A DNA stretch of 11,543 nucleotides from CAYSHJ01 sp964589725 (lineage in GTDB: Bacteria; Planctomycetota; Planctomycetia; Planctomycetales; Planctomycetaceae), in the NCBI GenBank assembly GCA_964589725.1, contig CAZPUJ010000200.1, positions 1 through 11,543 of the forward strand. The letters run 5' to 3'. Below are positions 7,524 through 11,543 of the stretch, in pieces (the first letter of the stretch is position 1; each line of letters begins with the position of its first letter). Under the pieces are notes generated by a model, which was not told where the DNA came from, ran no database searches, and was given only the letters and a program-made list of their open reading frames with translations. The position numbers were made by a program, and so were the translations under genes.

Positions 7524-8096
7524 ATGAAACTGTTGTCCCTCACCTGCCTCACCTGTGCCCTGATGCTTGTTGGCGTTCTCGTCGCCGAGGACAAGAAGTC
7601 CGAAGTCGCGCCAGTCCTGAAACGCGAGATGAAATCGCTCACCGGCAAGAAAGTCGACTTCAAAAAGTACGACGGCAAAGTGCTGCTGATCGTGAATGTC
7701 GCCAGCGAGTGTGGAGCGACGCCGCAGTACAAGCCGCTGGAAGTGTTGCACGAGAGATACAATGAGAAGGGCTTGGCGGTGCTCGGCTTCCCGTGCAACC
7801 AGTTCGGCGAGCAAGAGCCGGGGACGGAGAAAGACATCGCCGAATTCTGCCAAAAGAACTATGGCGTGAAGTTCGACATGTTCTCCAAGATCGACGTTAA
7901 CGGCGACAAGGCCGATGAGCTGTTCAAGCAACTCACCTCGAAGGAAGCTTTCGCCAAGGACGCGGGCCCGGTGAAGTGGAACTTCGAGAAATTCCTGGTC
8001 AACAAGAAAGGCAAAGTCGTTGCCCGCTTCCGCACCGGCGTCGAACCGGACTCGGAAGAAGTCGTCAAGGCGATTGAAGCCGAATTGGCGAAGTAG
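7524..8096 (+). CDS. Glutathione peroxidase family protein (thiol peroxidase), exported
   Basis: This 190-residue protein reduces peroxides using a Cys. The family blocks are clear: NVASECGAT with peroxidatic Cys63, LGFPCNQFGEQEPG with Gln93, and KWNFEKFLV with Trp152 and Asn153, completing the Cys-Gln-Trp-Asn site. Cys109 (AEFCQKNYGVKF) sits where non-seleno, thioredoxin-dependent members have their resolving Cys, so thioredoxin-like reductants are more likely than glutathione. The catalytic residue is encoded as Cys, not Sec. An N-terminal signal (about 1-21, MKLLSLTCLTCALMLVGVLVA) precedes EDKK, so it should work outside the cytoplasm; no good lipobox is seen. After signal removal it matches the usual length of about 160-170 residues. 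It is divergent from the oxidoreductase and 166 bases before the next gene. A role in protecting periplasmic heme proteins is speculation. Confidence 0.94.
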   Translation: MKLLSLTCLTCALMLVGVLVAEDKKSEVAPVLKREMKSLTGKKVDFKKYDGKVLLIVNVASECGATPQYKPLEVLHERYNEKGLAVLGFPCNQFGEQEPGTEKDIAEFCQKNYGVKFDMFSKIDVNGDKADELFKQLTSKEAFAKDAGPVKWNFEKFLVNKKGKVVARFRTGVEPDSEEVVKAIEAELAK

Positions 8097-8109
8097 TTCT
8101 GGAGGATGG

Positions 8110-8157
8110 GCACTCTTGCCCGTCTGTCCGTCGAGTAATCCGGACGGGCAAGAGTGC
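8110..8157. repeat. Perfect 15-bp inverted repeat (hairpin) in intergenic spacer
   Basis: GCACTCTTGCCCGTC (8110-8124) is exactly complementary in inverted order to GACGGGCAAGAGTGC (8143-8157), with an 18-base loop. It lies 14 bases after the peroxidase stop. There is no T-tract on either side, so a dispersed repeat or mRNA-stabilising hairpin fits better than a classical intrinsic terminator. Its sequence is unrelated to the coding palindromes at 2355 and 9201. Confidence 0.85.
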
Positions 8158-8194
8158 TCGGCTTACACGGCGCTCGGCTTACACGGCGCTCGGC
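8156..8194. repeat. 16-bp direct tandem repeat, about 2.4 copies
   Basis: The unit GCTCGGCTTACACGGC occurs at 8156-8171 and 8172-8187, followed by a partial GCTCGGC at 8188-8194. It begins inside the right arm of the adjacent hairpin, so the two form one composite block. The remaining spacer to 8262 shows only the AGGAG (8247-8251) of the next gene. Confidence 0.9.
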
Positions 8195-8262
8195 GCGGGT
8201 CTCCCGACCTCGCCGCTCGCCCGGATGAGTCCGAAACCACCACAGCAGGAGTCGCAGTCATC

Positions 8263-11200
8263 ATGACGATGCTCTCACAACGTCGCCTGCTGTTGTTCAT
8301 CGGAGTTGGTGTCGCCGCGCTCATCGCTGGGCCTCGCGAGCGGGCAGGCTCGCAAGAGTCGCTGCCGTTCGATGCCGCCTCCGTCGAGTTCTTCCAAACA
8401 AAAGTAAAGCCGCTGCTGGAAGCTCGCTGCTTCGAGTGTCACGGGCCGGAGGCAAAAAAACTCAAGGGTGGACTGAGCCTCGCTTCGCGAGCGGCCGTTC
8501 TGAAAGGGGGCGATTCCGGTGCGGTGGTTGACCCGAACGAGCCGGAAAAAAGTGTGCTCGTCAAGGCGATCAACTACGTCGACTTCGAGATGCCGCCGAA
8601 ATCGAAGTTGCCGGAAGGGGAGATCGCCATCCTCACCGAATGGGTCAAGCGTGGCGTTCCGTGGTCGAAGGCTGATACCTCGCCGGCGAAGACCGACAAA
8701 CCTGAAGCATTCCCGCTCGAACAACGCAAAGCGAGTCATTGGGCTTGGCAGCCGATCAAGCACTTCGATCCACCGATCGTGAAGCAAGCCAACTGGCCTA
8801 GCAACGACATCGACAGATTTCTGTTAGCCAAGCTCGAAGAACGCGGCTTGTCGCCGTCGCCGCCGGCCGATCGGCGCTCGCTCATTCGCCGAGTCTATTT
8901 CGATCGGATCGGCCTCCCGCCGACGCCGGCTGAGGCGGATGAGTTCGTCAACGATCCCGCTCCGACGCGCGAGGCATTCCCCCGCGTCGTCGATCGGTTG
9001 CTCGATTCGCCGCACTTCGGCGAACGCTGGGCGCGGCACTGGCTCGATCTGGTCCGTTATGCCGAAACGCTCGGCCATGAGTTCGATTACCCACTGAATC
9101 ACGCTCATCAGTATCGCGACTACGTGATCCGCGCGCTTAACGCGGATGTGCCGTATGATCGGTTCGTCGTCGAACACCTCGCGGGGGATTTGCTGCCTCT
9201 GGCGAGCGGGGGGCGTCAGCCCCCTGATGCGTCCGAACGTCCACAGGCGATCGAAGCCATCAGGGGGCTGACGCCCCCCGCTCGCCTGAATGTCACCGAT
9301 CGCTACAACGAATCCATCCTCGGTACCGGCTTCTGGTTTCTCGGTGAAGACAAACACGCGCCGGTCGACGTCAAAGGCGAACAGGCGGCGAAGATCGACA
9401 ACCAGCTAGATGTTTTCTCGAAAACGTTCCTGGCGTTGACGGTCGCGTGCGCGCGGTGTCACGACCACAAGTTCGATGCGATCTCGACGCTCGACTACTA
9501 CGCCTTGAGCGGCTTCTTGCAGAGTTCACGTCGGCAGACGGCGTATCTCGATCCCGGCGGTAAAATCGACGCGGCCGTCGCGTCATTAGGACAGTTCTCT
9601 CCGGCATTGCAGAAACAGCTCTTAGAGGACGAGCGACGCAAACAGAGGCGGCCTCAACCAAACTCGGCGGACGGGAAGCGTGATGCGGCGAAGTTGTTGC
9701 TTGCGGCGCGAGAGGTCTTGCACGGGACGCCCACAGCCGCAGACGAAGAGTACCTCAAACGCGTTCGGGATGGACGGAATGAAGTGTTCGATGACTTTGA
9801 GTCCGATAACTACGCGAAGTGGAAAGTCGAAGGCGCGGCGTTTGAAAAGGGTCCGGCCGAGGGAGGCTATCCAAAGCAAAATCCAGTGAGCGGCTTTGAA
9901 GGGAAACGGCTGCTGAACTCGTGGGTCGGGGACGACAACCTCACCGGCAAGCTCACATCGGAGCCGTTCTTGATCAACCATCGTTCGATCACGTTTCTCA
10001 TTGGCGGCGGCAATCATCCAGGGAAGACCTGCCTTCAGTTGCGAGTCGACGGGCAAGTCGTGCGGACAGCCACGGGTCGCAACAACGAAAAGCTCGAACC
10101 AGCCGTGTGGGACGTGAGCGAATGGAGCGGCAAGCAGGGGACGCTGGAAGTCATCGACGACCAAATGGGAGGCTGGGGCCACATCAACCTCGACCAGATT
10201 GTCTTCACGAATTCAGCAGAGAGCGCGAAACACAAGCGTGCGTTGGAGGTCGTCGTCCGCGAGCGAAAGGTTTCGTACGTTGAGTTGCAGGCCGTCTTGC
10301 GAACGCTCGAAAGCGATGAAGCCAAAACGCCGGCGCATCCGTTGTGGTTGTGGCGCGAATTGAGTTCTCTGCCGACCGAATCGCAGCCGCAGGAGTTCGC
10401 GGCTCGCAAGCGACAACTGACCGAGCGTCTGAACGCGGAACAGCAACAAGCCAACGCGGCTCGAACGGCCGTGCCGCTCTTCGAGGATTTTTCCCAGGTG
10501 ACGTTCGTCGATCAGCAGCATCCCGGCACGAAAGTTTCCCTGCCGAAGAATGGCGACGCCCAGCACCGTTGGTTCGCCACCGGTTGGTCCTTTGGTCCTG
10601 CTCCGCAAGTCGGTGGCTACCTCAATCTGGATGAACTGCTGAAGGTCGGTCCGATCACGGCGGCGACGGACGCGGTCTTCTCCCTCCTGCCCACCGATGG
10701 CTTGGTCCACAGCGGGTTGTGGCCTCATCGACTGCGCGGCGTGTTGCGGTCGCGAACTTTTACGATCACACACCCGCAGATACTGTATCGCGTGGCTGGC
10801 AAGAACGGGCGCGTGCGGCTGGTCATCGATGGCTATCAGATGATGGACTTCAGCGGCTTGCTGTTCAGCGGCACGACGTTCGAGGTCAACACCGACGGCC
10901 AATGGATTTGGCATCGGCAAGCGGGTGATCTTCAAAATCACCTCGGCAGCCGCGCGTACATCGAATTGATTGACGACGGTGAGGGCTGGATCGCCTGTGA
11001 CGAAATTCGCTTCAGCAACGGCGGCTCCGAACCGCCGCCGCTGCCACATCGACATCATGCCTCGGTCTTAGCGAACGAGTCAGTCACGTCGCTGGAGTCG
11101 CTCGCCAATCAGCTCGCTCCATTCGTGACGATGCTGGAATCGGTTCCGGCACAGGGGCTCGCGGAATTCGTTCAGAACTGGCGGCGAGTGAACGACTCCA

Positions 11201-11543
11201 TGCCGGAACCGATGCGTGCGGTCGCGATCGCCGACGGCAACGCTGTGGACGAGCACGTTTTCATTCGCGGCAATCACAAGAACCTCGGCCGCGAGGTTGG
11301 ACGTCGCCACCTCGAAGCGTTCGACGGCATCGACCAGTCAATCGTCGACCACGAAGAGGGCAGCGGGCGGTTGCAGTTCGCGATGCGATTACTCGATCCG
11401 AGGAATCCGTTTCCGGCGCGAGTCATGGCCAATCGCGTGTGGCATTACCTCTTCGGCCGAGGCATCGTCGAGTCGGTCGACAACTTCGGAGTGCTCGGCA
11501 AGGAGCCGACTCATCCGGAGTTGCTGGATCACCTCGCCGAGTC
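8263..11543 (+). CDS. Secreted PSCyt1-DUF1549-DUF1553 protein with GH32-like modules (3' partial)
   Basis: The frame is open from ATG 8263 to the right edge (1093 codons). An N-terminal hydrophobic segment (about 8-22) suggests export. The PSCyt1 heme domain has CFECH (Cys56, Cys59, His60) and FEMPP near 108. DUF1549 (about 180-420) has a second heme motif CARCHDHKFD (Cys396, Cys399, His400). Residues about 508-650 (FDDFES...W, FLIGGGNHPGKTC, GGWGHINLDQI) and about 690-925 (LVIDGYQMMDF, AYIELIDDGEGWI) resemble accessory modules seen with GH32 levanase/invertase-type enzymes and hint at a carbohydrate target. DUF1553 begins near 1045 (RVMANRVWHYLFGRGIV, HPELLDHLAE) and is cut by the window. 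Residues 314-341 are an insertion encoded by a perfect palindrome (9201-9286), between the usual AGDLLP and the NESILGTGFWFLGE block. Start support: AGGAG (8247-8251) eleven bases upstream; ATG 8269 is an alternative. The reaction is unknown. Confidence 0.92.
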   Translation, partial: MTMLSQRRLLLFIGVGVAALIAGPRERAGSQESLPFDAASVEFFQTKVKPLLEARCFECHGPEAKKLKGGLSLASRAAVLKGGDSGAVVDPNEPEKSVLVKAINYVDFEMPPKSKLPEGEIAILTEWVKRGVPWSKADTSPAKTDKPEAFPLEQRKASHWAWQPIKHFDPPIVKQANWPSNDIDRFLLAKLEERGLSPSPPADRRSLIRRVYFDRIGLPPTPAEADEFVNDPAPTREAFPRVVDRLLDSPHFGERWARHWLDLVRYAETLGHEFDYPLNHAHQYRDYVIRALNADVPYDRFVVEHLAGDLLPLASGGRQPPDASERPQAIEAIRGLTPPARLNVTDRYNESILGTGFWFLGEDKHAPVDVKGEQAAKIDNQLDVFSKTFLALTVACARCHDHKFDAISTLDYYALSGFLQSSRRQTAYLDPGGKIDAAVASLGQFSPALQKQLLEDERRKQRRPQPNSADGKRDAAKLLLAAREVLHGTPTAADEEYLKRVRDGRNEVFDDFESDNYAKWKVEGAAFEKGPAEGGYPKQNPVSGFEGKRLLNSWVGDDNLTGKLTSEPFLINHRSITFLIGGGNHPGKTCLQLRVDGQVVRTATGRNNEKLEPAVWDVSEWSGKQGTLEVIDDQMGGWGHINLDQIVFTNSAESAKHKRALEVVVRERKVSYVELQAVLRTLESDEAKTPAHPLWLWRELSSLPTESQPQEFAARKRQLTERLNAEQQQANAARTAVPLFEDFSQVTFVDQQHPGTKVSLPKNGDAQHRWFATGWSFGPAPQVGGYLNLDELLKVGPITAATDAVFSLLPTDGLVHSGLWPHRLRGVLRSRTFTITHPQILYRVAGKNGRVRLVIDGYQMMDFSGLLFSGTTFEVNTDGQWIWHRQAGDLQNHLGSRAYIELIDDGEGWIACDEIRFSNGGSEPPPLPHRHHASVLANESVTSLESLANQLAPFVTMLESVPAQGLAEFVQNWRRVNDSMPEPMRAVAIADGNAVDEHVFIRGNHKNLGREVGRRHLEAFDGIDQSIVDHEEGSGRLQFAMRLLDPRNPFPARVMANRVWHYLFGRGIVESVDNFGVLGKEPTHPELLDHLAE
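9201..9286. repeat. Palindromic interspersed repeat, copy B, inside the second cytochrome-type gene
   Basis: The arms 9201-9229 and 9258-9286 are perfect inverted copies over 29 bp, with a 28-base loop; the outer 27 bp begin GGCGAGCGGGGGGCGTCAGC. With 26-bp arms the core is 84 bp (9202-9285), exactly 28 codons, encoding residues 314-341 from ASGGRQPPD to GLTPPAR in frame. It is related to the copy at 2355-2446. The perfect arms suggest a recent insertion or strong constraint. Confidence 0.95.

Noticed and set aside
8110..8157. Intrinsic terminator for the peroxidase gene
   Set aside because: The stem is strong but no T-tract follows on either strand, so I report it as an inverted repeat only.
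8336..8353. Small inverted repeat GCGAG...CTCGC in the signal region of the 8263 gene
   Set aside because: Only five base pairs with an 8-base loop; it shares a few bases with the palindrome ends but is too short to assign to that family.
8824..9357. A 177-codon minus frame reading through the 9201 palindrome
   Set aside because: It contains a peptide like that of the plus strand only because the palindrome arms are perfect inverted copies; the rest has no family resemblance.
10213..11058. A 281-codon open frame on minus, antisense to the second cytochrome-type gene
   Set aside because: It has no family motifs and no credible ribosome site. The plus frame carries conserved modules throughout, so this is a shadow.

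Overview
The window most likely comes from a planctomycete (Planctomycetota). The evidence is two very large secreted 'planctomycete cytochrome' proteins (heme CxxCH plus DUF1549/DUF1553), a Tat-exported Gfo/Idh/MocA oxidoreductase of the type common in that phylum, high GC, and Shine-Dalgarno sites that fix several starts. Verrucomicrobiota carry the same families and cannot be ruled out from the sequence alone.

Layout. Bases 1-911 (+) are the 3' end of a surface or secreted protein built from 408-bp (136-residue) DUF11 repeats. A hairpin at 954-979 separates it from a convergent minus-strand cluster. In transcription order that cluster is a Tat-signal oxidoreductase (7288-5957), a 1050-residue PSCyt1/DUF1549/LamG/DUF1553 protein (5855-2703), an ABC ATPase of the NitT/TauT/SsuB type (2722-1805) and its permease (1808-1011). 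The last three genes overlap by 20 and 4 bases, so they are probably co-transcribed. No substrate-binding protein is present. A 235-base divergent region (7289-7523) leads rightward to a secreted glutathione peroxidase (7524-8096), a repeat-rich spacer (8097-8262), and a second large heme/DUF1549 protein that starts at 8263 and runs off the right edge. That protein carries two modules resembling the accessory part of GH32-type sugar hydrolases.

How the genes may work together. The two cytochrome-type proteins, the oxidoreductase and the GH32-like and LamG modules fit periplasmic handling of complex carbohydrate coupled to electron transfer. This is a family-level inference; no substrate can be named. 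The ABC pair may import a small product or cofactor precursor, with its binding protein encoded elsewhere.

Most notable observation. Two members of one palindromic repeat family, roughly 85-92 bp with arms like GCGAGCGGGGGGCGTCAG, sit inside two unrelated genes: the ABC ATPase (2355-2446) and the second cytochrome-type protein (9201-9286). Both are read through without a stop and add about 28-31 residues beginning with similar peptides (ANGQRQPPE and ASGGRQPPD). In the ATPase copy, two base differences remove a TGA that the other copy's sequence would create in that frame. This resembles the coding palindromic elements known from Rickettsia, but in a different lineage. A second, unrelated hairpin with a 16-bp tandem repeat lies in the spacer at 8110-8194.
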